From: Candidatus Sigynarchaeota archaeon
GTDB taxonomy: Archaea > Asgardarchaeota > Lokiarchaeia > Sigynarchaeales > Sigynarchaeaceae
Assembly: GCA_030587525.1 (NCBI GenBank)
Contig: JAUQYW010000069.1
Location: forward strand, 1-35,169
Length of the DNA: 35,169 nt
Direction: 5' to 3'
Each line of letters opens with the position of its first letter. Within the stretch, counting starts at the first letter, position 1. Below the pieces are notes generated by a model that was given only the letters and a program-made list of their open reading frames with translations, was not told the DNA's origin and searched no databases. This document shows, piece by piece, positions 23,425 through 31,518 of the stretch. A program made the position numbers and the translations under genes.

Positions 23425-24227
23425 AAAAAAGAAGTGAGCGTGGTCTTCTTTGCTTCATTTTCAGATTTTGGAACTATTACTTCGCCGAACTTAGCTTTTT
23501 GCTTGATAACAGCTTCATATTCCTTGTTTTTCTCGAACCCGATCACATTCCGGCCAAGTCGACGACATGCGAGAATCGTCCCACCGCTTCCTGAGAAGAC
23601 ATCACCAACCCAATCTCCCGGTTTTGACGAGATTTTCACGATCTTCTCCAGGAGAACGAGAGGCAACTGGCAAGGGTGGGCCTTTACGCGGTCTGGATCG
23701 TTTCCACGATTATATTCTGGCCAATACCAGACATCCTCCTCATATTTCTCGCCTTTTCGCTTCGTGTTTGGATTAGAAAACTGAGGGACAAAGCAGTAAT
23801 TATTTTTATCTTTTACGAGGAATAAGATGTGATAATGACTTGTAACATATCGCTTTCGAGCAAACACGCCCCATCCAAAAAACCAGATAATATGATTAAT
23901 CAGGTGAAATTTCGTTCGTTTCACAGCGTCTAGTATCTCGCTGATTCTCGTCCAGCCACTGATAACATATAAAGCGCCATCTTTTGCGAGTGCATCATAA
24001 CATGCAGAGATCCAGTTATATGAGAAATCTTCATATTCCTTGTCCGAGAACTTGTCCTCATAAAGGACATAATCATCTGATCCATATTCGTGGCTGCTTT
24101 TATCAAATTCCAACCCAAACGGAGGGTCTGCCACGATGAGGTTAAATTTTTCATTATATTTAGGTAAAAGCTCGATAACATCTCCAAATACTAGTTCGTA
24201 ATGGCTTTCCTTCTTGTCGGTCGGCAT
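23415..24227 (-). CDS. Orphan DNA methyltransferase (beta-class, DPPF type)
   Basis: A 270-residue Type II-style DNA methyltransferase. The catalytic motif DPPF appears early (LIVADPPFGLEF, about residue 33) and the AdoMet-binding FxGxG late (DVFSGSGGTILACRRLGRNV near residue 213), which is the beta-class order with the target-recognition region between. DPPF is compatible with N6-adenine methylation. No restriction endonuclease is adjacent, so it is an orphan. The gene is visibly more AT-rich than its neighbours (for instance around 23780-24110), consistent with recent acquisition. The annotated end is TAG at 23415; a slippery heptamer just upstream may extend it in the -1 frame. Confidence 0.88.
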   Translation of the reverse strand: MPTDKKESHYELVFGDVIELLPKYNEKFNLIVADPPFGLEFDKSSHEYGSDDYVLYEDKFSDKEYEDFSYNWISACYDALAKDGALYVISGWTRISEILDAVKRTKFHLINHIIWFFGWGVFARKRYVTSHYHILFLVKDKNNYCFVPQFSNPNTKRKGEKYEEDVWYWPEYNRGNDPDRVKAHPCQLPLVLLEKIVKISSKPGDWVGDVFSGSGGTILACRRLGRNVIGFEKNKEYEAVIKQKAKFGEVIVPKSENEAKKTTLTSFLNN

Positions 24228-24534
24228 AGTACCACGGTTCGATTATAATTATCTAGCGATTCATCATAAATCTTCATTTATATTTCTCTTGGGCGAGCGT
24301 TTCAATTACATCACCGATGATGATGTCGTGGACAGTTTTTTCAGGAACGCCCATAGATTGCGACCGGGATCGTTGGTGTTTATGGTGTTATTCATCAGCA
24401 ACGGATAAATCTTTTTTGGAAAAAAAAATCCGGGCACCGTGACGTGATACAAGTCACGGATGGAAAGTTAGCAATGCTTGCGCCAATATATCATGTAATC
24501 CCGCTGCTCCGGGGATCCATGGCAGTTCAAGTGA
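24228..24534. other. Intergenic region between methyltransferase and GNAT genes
   Basis: About 300 bases without a convincing gene. A plus-strand open frame here (24214-24408) overlaps the methyltransferase start and looks unrelated to any protein. The segment contains the GNAT-gene terminator candidate at 24421-24459 and the promoter of the methyltransferase; the minus strand has TATAATCG-type AT-rich sequence near 24240-24285 for the latter. Nothing else is evident. Confidence 0.4.
24421..24459 (-). terminator. Hairpin plus T-tract terminator of the GNAT gene
   Basis: CCGTGAC (24437-24443) and GTCACGG (24453-24459) are an exact 7-bp stem with a 9-base loop. Read on the minus strand, the direction of the GNAT gene that ends at 24535, the stem is followed within about ten bases by a run of T residues (24429-24421). 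Poly-T is the core archaeal termination signal, and the stem makes the call stronger. Confidence 0.55.
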
Positions 24535-25149
24535 TCATTTCTCCGATGGTTGCCACAATAACGAGATCACGGTGAGATCCGTGCCCGGCAAGGGAAACTT
24601 TTCAACCGTCTTGAATCCCAAGCGATTGTAAAATTCCTCGTTCTTGGGTTTGAAGGTCTCTAGATAGCAAGCCATTTTCTTCTCGGCGAGGTGGTCCAGC
24701 ATTGGCTTGACGAGCTTGCTCGCATAGCCTCTATTTTGCGATCGAGGTTCAACGGCGAGATATCCCAGGTAGGTAAACGGTGGTGGAGCATGTTTCTTCT
24801 TGAGCATCTCAATAGGAGCTATGGCCTGATTATATCTTTTCATCGCTGCAGAACCGCACTCGTGCATAAAACCAAGCATACCACATTGCACCCAGCGCCA
24901 TGTTGTTATTGGCCCCGACTCGGGATGGATATAGATGGCAACGCCTTCAAGGTTTTCGGAGGTGGCGTACATGTCCCCGAACTTGAAGCCGTAACGAACC
25001 ATCACCTTGAAATATGAGGGAAGCAGCTTTTCTCTCTCGGTTCTTTCAGGAACCGCGTAGGCATGAAGCGGGTAATCGATAAACGCTTCAGCGCACGTCT
25101 GCGCTAGCCTCGAAAGATCTTTCTTTATAGGCCGATACAATCCCTCCAT
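24535..25149 (-). CDS. GNAT family N-acetyltransferase
   Basis: A GCN5-related acetyltransferase of 204 residues. The C-terminal half contains the acetyl-CoA-binding motif A: YLGYLAVEPRSQNRGYASKL, with the Q/R-x-x-G-x-A/G loop, followed by ACYLETFKPKNEEFYNRLGF, the N-terminal-to-C-terminal motif B with the usual YxRLGF. The N-terminal 120 residues (EAFIDYPLHAYAVPERTERE) match the group annotated as GNAT toward small molecules. The ATG at 25149 follows GGTGG and an A-rich stretch. It is divergent from srp19. The substrate is unknown. Confidence 0.88.
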   Translation of the reverse strand: MEGLYRPIKKDLSRLAQTCAEAFIDYPLHAYAVPERTEREKLLPSYFKVMVRYGFKFGDMYATSENLEGVAIYIHPESGPITTWRWVQCGMLGFMHECGSAAMKRYNQAIAPIEMLKKKHAPPPFTYLGYLAVEPRSQNRGYASKLVKPMLDHLAEKKMACYLETFKPKNEEFYNRLGFKTVEKFPLPGTDLTVISLLWQPSEK

Positions 25150-25193
25150 TTTTTTTCCACCTTTTATGGATTTTTAGAAATCGTCCTTAGCGG

Positions 25194-25205
25194 ATAAATT
25201 TTTTT
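25194..25205 (+). promoter_or_regulatory. TATA box for srp19
   Basis: ATAAATTTTTTT lies about 40 bases upstream of the srp19 ATG at 25240 in the 90-base divergent spacer, giving a short leader. A TTTCTAAAAATCC run on the opposite strand (near 25170-25180) may serve the GNAT gene. Confidence 0.4.
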
Positions 25206-25239
25206 GCGTGCGGTTATCTTGATACCTTAATCATCACAT

Positions 25240-25659
25240 ATGATGGACCTGACCTCTATGCGAAACAAACACCAAATCTCGATCTATCCCTGCTATTTCG
25301 ACGTGAAGCGATCGAGGCGCATGGGTCGTCGCGTGCCCAAGAACCTGGCTGTCCAGCGTCCGATGGTCGAGGAGCTGAAACTCATCGCGGATATCCTCAA
25401 GCTCGTCTACGAAGTCGACCCGGAGGCAAAACATCCATCATCGTGGTGGGACGAGAATCCGGGACGCTTGCTCGTCAAGCAACAAGATCAAGCGAATCAA
25501 AAGGTTGAAAAGGCCAAACTCGTCGCAAAATTCGCAAAATATCTCATAGCTGTGAAGAAAAAGAAAAAAGAGAAGGAAGAACAGAAGGAAAAACAGACCC
25601 ATTACCAGAAATCGCAGCAATCGCACAAGAAATATCAAAAACCAGCAGGAAAGAAATAG
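25240..25659 (+). CDS. srp19: Signal recognition particle protein SRP19
   Basis: SRP19 binds 7S RNA helices 6 and 8 and helps the SRP54 protein assemble. The core is in the first 85 residues: ISIYPCYFDVKRSRRMGRRV, with PKNLAVQRPMVEELKLIADI and the C-terminal WWDENPGRLLVKQQ. The final 55 residues are highly basic Lys/Glu-rich (KKKKKEKEEQKEKQ and HKKYQKPAGKK), longer than the usual short tail of archaeal SRP19, which is about 90-100 residues. ATG 25240 is used; ATG 25258 (MRNKHQIS) is also possible and would start nearer the conserved part. The gene ends 10 bases from the convergent sulfatase-like gene. Confidence 0.93.
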   Translation: MMDLTSMRNKHQISIYPCYFDVKRSRRMGRRVPKNLAVQRPMVEELKLIADILKLVYEVDPEAKHPSSWWDENPGRLLVKQQDQANQKVEKAKLVAKFAKYLIAVKKKKKEKEEQKEKQTHYQKSQQSHKKYQKPAGKK

Positions 25660-25669
25660 GGTCTGTTCT

Positions 25670-27214
25670 TCACAAGTTTTTCTTGACTTTTTGCAGGGCG
25701 GCAAGGATCTTCGCGCGTTCACCTGTTTCCTCTGGTATCTTCTTTGTCCTTGCAGATCCCGTGCTTTTTAAATGCTGAGCACAAGTCTCGCGGAAAACGT
25801 GCAGTATTACCTCGTGATCGCTAGCAATATTGCGTTTTTCGCGTGGATCTTCTTGCAGGTCATACAATTCTTCTCGCATCGTTTCGGCGTCGAATATATA
25901 CTTCCATCTCGTGTCTTGCATCGAAATCATTTTCTTGATCGTCCGGTCCTTGACCTGGTTGAACCGGGTGACGATACCCTTGTGGTAGGTACATGCAATG
26001 ACGCTCTTTTTGCCGGTCTCGGTAGCATTGAGTATGATGCCTGCTGAAGTGGTCAAATCCTTGTTTTTCAAGGAATCCAGGATGCTGGGCGCGTCGAACG
26101 AGGATGTTTTCGGGATGCTAAGGATTTCCAGCATCGTAGGAGCGAGTTGCATGAGCGACAGCAAGGTTGAAACCCTCGTGCCTGGGTTCAAGCCCGGGAG
26201 CTCGTTTCGTTCCGCGGGGCCACCGAAGATCATGAATGGGACGTGGGTGAGCTCGTTGTACAAGTGAGCCCGGTGCCCATAATCCCCGTGATCGTTGAAT
26301 TCCTCGCCATGATCCGCGGTGACGATGAAAACGGTTTGATCATAGATGCCGCGACGCTTGAAAACCCGCACGAGGAATCCAATCCGCTCATCTTCCGCGC
26401 GGAACTCGGCATCGTAGAGATCGATGAGGTGCTTTTTCCTGTTGTTTTGTTTCAACACGTCCGTGTACTCTGGATATTTTTTCACGTAATCAAACGCGTG
26501 CCGCGGGAACTTCGGGTTGATTTTCACGAGGTTCCTCCATTTCGGGATGAAGGGATCGTGCGTGTCCATGTAATGGACCCACAAGAAGAATGGCGCGGCG
26601 TCTTTCTTCTCCTGGGAGTAGTGGTACCACAGCCACTTCAACGCGCGCCGCGTGATCCACCTCGCTGGCACGTAATAGATGATGCTCCTGCCAAGAAACA
26701 CGCGATAGAACAATTTTTTCAGCGAGGCTTGCAAGACCTTGGGGACTTTGAGGTTTTGGAGCCGGTTATACAACGCATTCGATTTTTCGCCGCTGCCCTC
26801 GAAATAGGTGAGTATTCTCTTGTTCAACGGGTTTTTCGTGCTCGTGATCATGGAGTCGTAGAATTTCATGAATCCCCTGTCGTAACCAAAATAATGGCTG
26901 TTTTGCGGGTTTGACGTGAATCCCGCTGTCTGGTATCCCATGGTCCGAAGGACTTCGGCGATGGTTATCTTCTGCTTGGGGAGCGGGGAATAACCACCCT
27001 TGTCGAACGGGAGGGTCGCCGTGAACATGGAGCAGAAAGCAGGCGGCGTGCAAGGTCCCGTCGAAAAGACATTGTCGAACACGATTGCTTTCTTAGCAAT
27101 CTTATCGAGCTGGGGGGAGACGTCACGGTTGTATCCGTTGAATCCACAGTGATCGTAACGCAATGCATCGATCGTGAGCAGCACGATGTTGAATTTCGGT
27201 GTCACGTTCATCAC
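25670..27214 (-). CDS. Sulfatase-fold hydrolase/phosphotransferase with Thr at the nucleophile position
   Basis: A 514-residue alkaline-phosphatase superfamily (PF00884) protein. The first metal Asp appears in LLTIDALRYDHCG (Asp16) and the other metal site in TADHGEEFNDHGDYGHRAH. The nucleophile region reads GPCTPPAFCSMFTATLP; aligned to C-x-P-S-R-x-S-x-x-T-G of formylglycine sulfatases, Thr56 takes the Cys position and Phe60 the Arg position, as in many archaeal members and in Thr-dependent phosphotransferases. It is thus unlikely to be a classical sulfatase and may act on a phosphodiester or phosphate-sugar. No signal peptide or membrane helix is apparent. It is convergent with srp19 and downstream of a DNA methyltransferase gene by 23 bases. 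Confidence 0.82.
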   Translation of the reverse strand: MMNVTPKFNIVLLTIDALRYDHCGFNGYNRDVSPQLDKIAKKAIVFDNVFSTGPCTPPAFCSMFTATLPFDKGGYSPLPKQKITIAEVLRTMGYQTAGFTSNPQNSHYFGYDRGFMKFYDSMITSTKNPLNKRILTYFEGSGEKSNALYNRLQNLKVPKVLQASLKKLFYRVFLGRSIIYYVPARWITRRALKWLWYHYSQEKKDAAPFFLWVHYMDTHDPFIPKWRNLVKINPKFPRHAFDYVKKYPEYTDVLKQNNRKKHLIDLYDAEFRAEDERIGFLVRVFKRRGIYDQTVFIVTADHGEEFNDHGDYGHRAHLYNELTHVPFMIFGGPAERNELPGLNPGTRVSTLLSLMQLAPTMLEILSIPKTSSFDAPSILDSLKNKDLTTSAGIILNATETGKKSVIACTYHKGIVTRFNQVKDRTIKKMISMQDTRWKYIFDAETMREELYDLQEDPREKRNIASDHEVILHVFRETCAQHLKSTGSARTKKIPEETGERAKILAALQKVKKNL

Positions 27215-27237
27215 TCTGGATTCTTGTAGATTCTCGT

Positions 27238-28545
27238 CTAGCCTTGTTTTTTGGCCGGAACGAAGCCATCAAGCGTGGTTTTCGTGCCCGGCCTTCGTTT
27301 CGCGAATAAATCGTTCTGGCTTTCATCGAACAGCCGAGAAACCTTGAATGCATCGGCCGGGAACGAGTTGTAATCCACGATGACGATCTTGTTTTCGCAT
27401 TTTTCTTTCAGATATTCGTTGATGGATTTTAAGACGGGTTCTTCGATTCCACTCGTGTCGATAACGGCAACGTGCCGCGCCACCTGGTTCCATGACTTGC
27501 TTCCCGAAAGAAAATTCTGCATGTTGTTTTCCCCGAGCTTGTCATCGATCAAAGCTTTGACCCCGTCCTTGGTCATTCCCTCGGGGATTTTCCACAGATC
27601 GACGGTCACCCGTTTTTGCGAGCTGGCGTGGATGATGCACGTGATGGATTTCTGGGTTGAAAACTCGGCATCGAGCTTCACGAGATCATCCGTTTGCTGA
27701 AAAATCTTCTTGATTATTTCAAAAAAATTCCGTGAATTGAACGGTTCTTTGACCTTATTTTCCAAGATCTTGATATACTCCGGGTTGATTTCGTAACCCG
27801 TGCTCTTCCTGCACAATGCACGTGCCACTTTCAAGGTCGTGCCGGAACCCGCGAAGGGATCCAGCACCATATCGCCGACAAAGGAGAACATGCGGATCAA
27901 ACGGTATGGTAATTCATCCGGGAACATGGCGACATGCTCCTTCTGCTGGATGCCGGGTATCGTCCAATGCCCCGTGAACCAGCATTTCCACTCGTCCATG
28001 GAAATCTTGGAAAGTTCCTTGATCTCCCGGGAAATATCCTTTTCTTTTCCTTGAATCTTTTTGAACACGAGGATGTGCTCGTAATCATACGTCACGAGGC
28101 CATTTCTCGGGTAGAACAAGGATCCCATGAGCGAGCAACCGCCTGTCGTGTTCGTCGTGCTGATTTTTTTCCAGATGATGTCGCCAAGGTAATCGAACCC
28201 GATGCGCGTGCACTGGTCGATGATCGTGGCACCGATAGGCAGTACTCGATATCGTCCATAGTCTTTCGCCCGCAAGTATTGATCCCCCACGTTAATGGCC
28301 ATGCGGCACTGCGGTGCAAGCACGCGATGGCACTCGGCCCACACGTTGCCGAGACGGGTAAAATATTCGTCGAATCCTGCCCCGAAACCGATCTGGTCGC
28401 ACGTGCCGTAATCCTTGATTTGTCCATACGGCGGCGACGTGACGACCAGGTCAACCGAGTTGTCGTGGAGTTCCGCCATGCGCTCGGAGCTCTTGTTGAA
28501 AACAACTGGTTCGAAGGTTTGGAGCTTGGAGTTGCTTGCCATCAT
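27238..28545 (-). CDS. Orphan DNA methyltransferase (beta-class, SPPY type) with extra C-terminal domain
   Basis: The first 265 residues form a beta-class DNA methyltransferase: motif IV TSPPYGQIKDYG (about residue 37) comes before the AdoMet motif LDPFAGSGTTLKVAR. SPPY usually marks N4-cytosine methylation. The remaining 170 residues (for example VDLWKIPEGMTKDGVKALID and NKIVIVDYNSFPADAFKVSR) are a separate alpha/beta domain that I do not recognise; it could be a target-recognition or nuclease-like module. No restriction gene is adjacent. The start is ATG 28545 or 28542. It is transcribed toward the sulfatase-like gene with a 23-base gap. It may protect DNA or mark it; the methylated site cannot be inferred. 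Confidence 0.87.
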   Translation of the reverse strand: MMASNSKLQTFEPVVFNKSSERMAELHDNSVDLVVTSPPYGQIKDYGTCDQIGFGAGFDEYFTRLGNVWAECHRVLAPQCRMAINVGDQYLRAKDYGRYRVLPIGATIIDQCTRIGFDYLGDIIWKKISTTNTTGGCSLMGSLFYPRNGLVTYDYEHILVFKKIQGKEKDISREIKELSKISMDEWKCWFTGHWTIPGIQQKEHVAMFPDELPYRLIRMFSFVGDMVLDPFAGSGTTLKVARALCRKSTGYEINPEYIKILENKVKEPFNSRNFFEIIKKIFQQTDDLVKLDAEFSTQKSITCIIHASSQKRVTVDLWKIPEGMTKDGVKALIDDKLGENNMQNFLSGSKSWNQVARHVAVIDTSGIEEPVLKSINEYLKEKCENKIVIVDYNSFPADAFKVSRLFDESQNDLFAKRRPGTKTTLDGFVPAKKQG

Positions 28546-28675
28546 TGATGACTCCGGCGATTCTTGTTATGAAGGTTGTAGGGATTTCGTATACCAAAGG
28601 TTGTGATTACGATGGTAAGATGGTAGTGGAAGGAAGAAGGTAAAAATGGGGGTTTTAAGTGAAAGAGAATTCCCT

Positions 28676-29521
28676 TCAAGTCTTGGCGTCTTTTGAAGCC
28701 TTGGAGAGATTAATTTGCATCTCGTCATATTCCTTGATATCTTGTTTCATGAGCCATTTTTTCAAGACATTTTTGCCGCCGGCACTTACGGTCTCGAAAC
28801 CGATCAGCATTATGACCGGCATGAAGAGAGTCAATACCGGATCTAATAACAAAGTGATCAAGACCCCTGTTCCAAGCTTAGTCAGGATAAAGATGAGATA
28901 CGATAATACAATGCTCGGGCCACCGAATCCCTTTAATGGCGGGAGCACTGCATTCCCGAACGGGTAGATATAACGCACTCCTTCGGATTCAGCGAAGAAC
29001 ATGACATTCAAGTCATCGAAATACCAAACCGGTATAAGAATGAAGCTGATCGCGCCTGAATAGATGAATACAAAGGTCGTGTAATAAAGCTCGAAATTAA
29101 GTTCGAATAGATCGGGGTCTATCTCCGGGTCCGGTAACAAATCTGGTGCCAAGACACTTATAAACTGGAGGGTTGTTAGCGTAAGCGAAATGGCCATACA
29201 ATAGAGCAAGAAAGCCCGCTTGATGATTGTTCCGGCGGTTATTTTGTAATTCGTCTTGATGATAACGTATTTTTGTGATTGCTGCAGTTTCCCGGTGAAC
29301 AAGTGATGGATGTAAAAAAATGCGACTGCTGATATGATGCCACAAAGGCCAAATATGCCGAGACCGAAGAAGAAAGACAGGATGAAATCGATACCAGCAA
29401 AAAGCACAAGATCTCCCACATTATATTCCGGATAATTCTCGATGTACATCAAGTAATAATAGAGGGACATCAATCCGACGATTAAAATAAAAGGGAGAAG
29501 GAGCCTCGGGCTTTTCGCCAA
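28676..29521 (-). CDS. Polytopic membrane protein, unrecognised
   Basis: A 281-residue protein with five or six predicted membrane segments: residues 7-27, 40-72 (possibly two), 102-125, 148-168 and 198-245. A charged C-terminus (KKWLMKQDIKEYDEMQINLS) follows. The start is TTG 29521, since a TGA lies four codons upstream in frame, with GGTGA eight bases before it as ribosome binding site. It lies 35 bases behind the alpha-glucan phosphorylase gene and is probably cotranscribed. I see no family or motif, and a functional link to glycogen is only positional. Confidence 0.75.
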   Translation of the reverse strand: MAKSPRLLLPFILIVGLMSLYYYLMYIENYPEYNVGDLVLFAGIDFILSFFFGLGIFGLCGIISAVAFFYIHHLFTGKLQQSQKYVIIKTNYKITAGTIIKRAFLLYCMAISLTLTTLQFISVLAPDLLPDPEIDPDLFELNFELYYTTFVFIYSGAISFILIPVWYFDDLNVMFFAESEGVRYIYPFGNAVLPPLKGFGGPSIVLSYLIFILTKLGTGVLITLLLDPVLTLFMPVIMLIGFETVSAGGKNVLKKWLMKQDIKEYDEMQINLSKASKDAKT

Positions 29522-29556
29522 GCGGTATCACCATCTTGTCTCGTTCTTTCAAGCGT

Positions 29557-31293
29557 TTAAAGCAAACTCTTCCACAACGGCTGTTTCTGGAGCTTGTACG
29601 CCTTTTCCGCGTACTGCTCGACCATGCGGTGCGTGTTGAAGAAACTGACGAGCCGGATCGCGTGTTTCATGCGCTCGCGCCAATCATCCAAATTCTTGCG
29701 GTAGATCGGGATGATTTCGTCTTGCAGTTTCGTGTACAAATCGTCGGCATCCGAAGCATCGTCCTTCTTTTCCGCGTCGGGGTCGTCGGTTCCCGGACCT
29801 ATTGCCCAACCCGCTTTCGGGTCCATCTTGTACCCTTCGATCCACCAGCCATCGAGCACCGAGAAGTTGAGCACGCCGTTCAACGCGGCCTTCATGCCGC
29901 TCGTGCCGCTGGCTTCCCGGTACCTTCTTGGATTGTTGAGCCAGACATCGACCCCGCTCACCATCAACTTTGAAAGGTCCATGTCGTAGTTGCCAAGGAA
30001 CACGACCCGAACCTTGTAAGAATTCCAAAGGTAATCGCTGAAATCATTGATGTTCTTGATGAATGACTTGGCTTGATTGTCCGCGGGATGGCACTTGCCT
30101 GCAAAGATGAATTGTGCTTTGCCGGCCGAGATCTTGGCGAACCGTTCGAGATCCGAGAAGAGCAACAAGGGTCGCTTGTATTCCGTGATTCTCCTGGCAT
30201 ACCCGATCGTCAGCATTTTCTCGTCAAGTAGCACCCACGAGTGGCTTTTTTCATAATCGAGCAAGTCATACTTCGATTTCTGGTGGGCTCGCCAAACCTC
30301 GGTGCTGTTGAGGTCGAGCGCTCCTTCGAGGCTGTGGTAATCGTGGTGCCAAGCCGTCCCGAGTTCGTTGTCAAACAAGGAATGCATGTAAGGGGAGAGC
30401 CAGAAACTCATGTGAATGCCGTTCGTGATGTGGTCGATATCATACTCCGGAAACATCCGGCGGCTGATCTCGCCGTGTTTCTCGGCCACGGCATTGGCAT
30501 ACCGGCTACCGTTGAGCGCGAGTTGCGTCATGTTGCACAAATCCTTGCCGGCGAGATCCCTCGCATTGGCTGGTAGCCTGTCCCTGAAGACGTCCTGGAC
30601 GAGGCTGTACTCGAACTGGTCATGGCCAGCACGGACGGGCGTGTGCGTCGTGAACACGCAACGCTTCTTCACTTCCTCCATCTTCTTATATTGGTCGAAC
30701 AACTCGAAGATCAAGAACGCTGCATGGCCCTCGTTCATGTGAAAGGTGTTGATCTCGTTATAGCCAAGTTTTTTCAACATGCGAACGCCGCAAATTCCTA
30801 ATATCATTTCTTGGACTATTCGCTGGAACGGGCTTGCATCATAGAGGACTCGCGTGAGATTTCTTTGCCACGGTTCATTTTCCGGCAAATCTGTATCCAG
30901 CAAGTACACGGGAACAACGTGACCGCTGCGGCCGATGGCATCGTATCGCCAGGCGCCGACGGTCAAGGACTTGTCTTGCAAGTCAAGCTTGATCTTCACG
31001 TCAACCTTCTCGAAATCTGATGAAAAATCCCACCTTATGTCACGTTCGACTTGGCGCCCGTCTGGTGCGATCATTTGATAGAAATAACCTGCGTTATAGG
31101 TCAGCGTGATTCCTACGAGCGGAAGCTGGAGATCTGCCGCCGATCGAATCGTGTCTCCGGCAAGCACGCCTAAACCTCCGCTATATGTCGGCACATCTCC
31201 TTCAAGCGCAATCTCCATTGAAAAATATGCAACCTTGGCGCTCTTCTGGTTGTTCTCGGCGTCTTGTTTTGTCACTGCTTCTTCCTCCGTCAA
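29557..31293 (-). CDS. glgP: Alpha-glucan (glycogen) phosphorylase, short archaeal/bacterial form
   Basis: A GT35 phosphorylase that releases glucose 1-phosphate from alpha-1,4-glucan, using pyridoxal phosphate. The 578-residue length is that of the short form (related to the Thermotoga AgpA and Thermococcales enzymes), which lacks the regulatory N-terminus. Diagnostic stretches are VAYFSMEIALEGDVPTYSGG, FHMNEGHAAFL, FTTHTPVRAGHDQF and GYARRITEYKRP. The PLP lysine is in EASGTSGMKAALNGVLN, followed by VLDGWWIEGY. The start ATG/ GTG choice is at 31293. A membrane protein follows. Two near-palindromic AATAAG dyads lie upstream of its start (31350-31385), which may control it. With galT elsewhere in the window it points to glycogen or maltodextrin use. 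Confidence 0.94.
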   Translation of the reverse strand: MTEEEAVTKQDAENNQKSAKVAYFSMEIALEGDVPTYSGGLGVLAGDTIRSAADLQLPLVGITLTYNAGYFYQMIAPDGRQVERDIRWDFSSDFEKVDVKIKLDLQDKSLTVGAWRYDAIGRSGHVVPVYLLDTDLPENEPWQRNLTRVLYDASPFQRIVQEMILGICGVRMLKKLGYNEINTFHMNEGHAAFLIFELFDQYKKMEEVKKRCVFTTHTPVRAGHDQFEYSLVQDVFRDRLPANARDLAGKDLCNMTQLALNGSRYANAVAEKHGEISRRMFPEYDIDHITNGIHMSFWLSPYMHSLFDNELGTAWHHDYHSLEGALDLNSTEVWRAHQKSKYDLLDYEKSHSWVLLDEKMLTIGYARRITEYKRPLLLFSDLERFAKISAGKAQFIFAGKCHPADNQAKSFIKNINDFSDYLWNSYKVRVVFLGNYDMDLSKLMVSGVDVWLNNPRRYREASGTSGMKAALNGVLNFSVLDGWWIEGYKMDPKAGWAIGPGTDDPDAEKKDDASDADDLYTKLQDEIIPIYRKNLDDWRERMKHAIRLVSFFNTHRMVEQYAEKAYKLQKQPLWKSLL

Positions 31294-31349
31294 CCTTGGA
31301 GTCCGGGCTCGTTACTTTGGACATTTCACATGAACCGGTAATCCAATCT

Positions 31350-31385
31350 AAATAAGACTTATTTTAAGGAATTTAATAAGTTATT
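31350..31385. repeat. Two AATAAG-type palindromes upstream of glgP
   Basis: AAATAAG-A-CTTATTT (31350-31364) is an exact 7-bp dyad around one base, and AATAA-G-TTATT (31375-31385) repeats the core 24-25 bases further on. They lie 57-92 bases upstream of the phosphorylase start on the minus strand, at the position of its likely promoter (AT-rich CTTATTAAATTCC). The paired, similar dyads are a candidate operator. Confidence 0.4.
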
Positions 31386-31518
31386 CCGAACGGCGATGAA
31401 TAAAGGCATGATTTAATTTTTGGAATTCATATATATACACGCGCCGAGCGTGCTCCCATGCAGCACATATTAAACCATCAATTTCAGCGTGATGGTAGGA
31501 ATCTCGAAAAAAAAGCGT

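Noticed and set aside
24214..24408. A 64-codon plus-strand frame near the methyltransferase start
   Set aside because: It overlaps the promoter and start of the methyltransferase gene on the other strand, and its sequence shows no recognisable protein character.
23415..28545. A restriction-modification system around the methyltransferases
   Set aside because: Neither gene is next to anything with a nuclease motif; GNAT, SRP19 and sulfatase-fold genes separate them. The unrecognised C-terminal domain of the second enzyme keeps the question slightly open.
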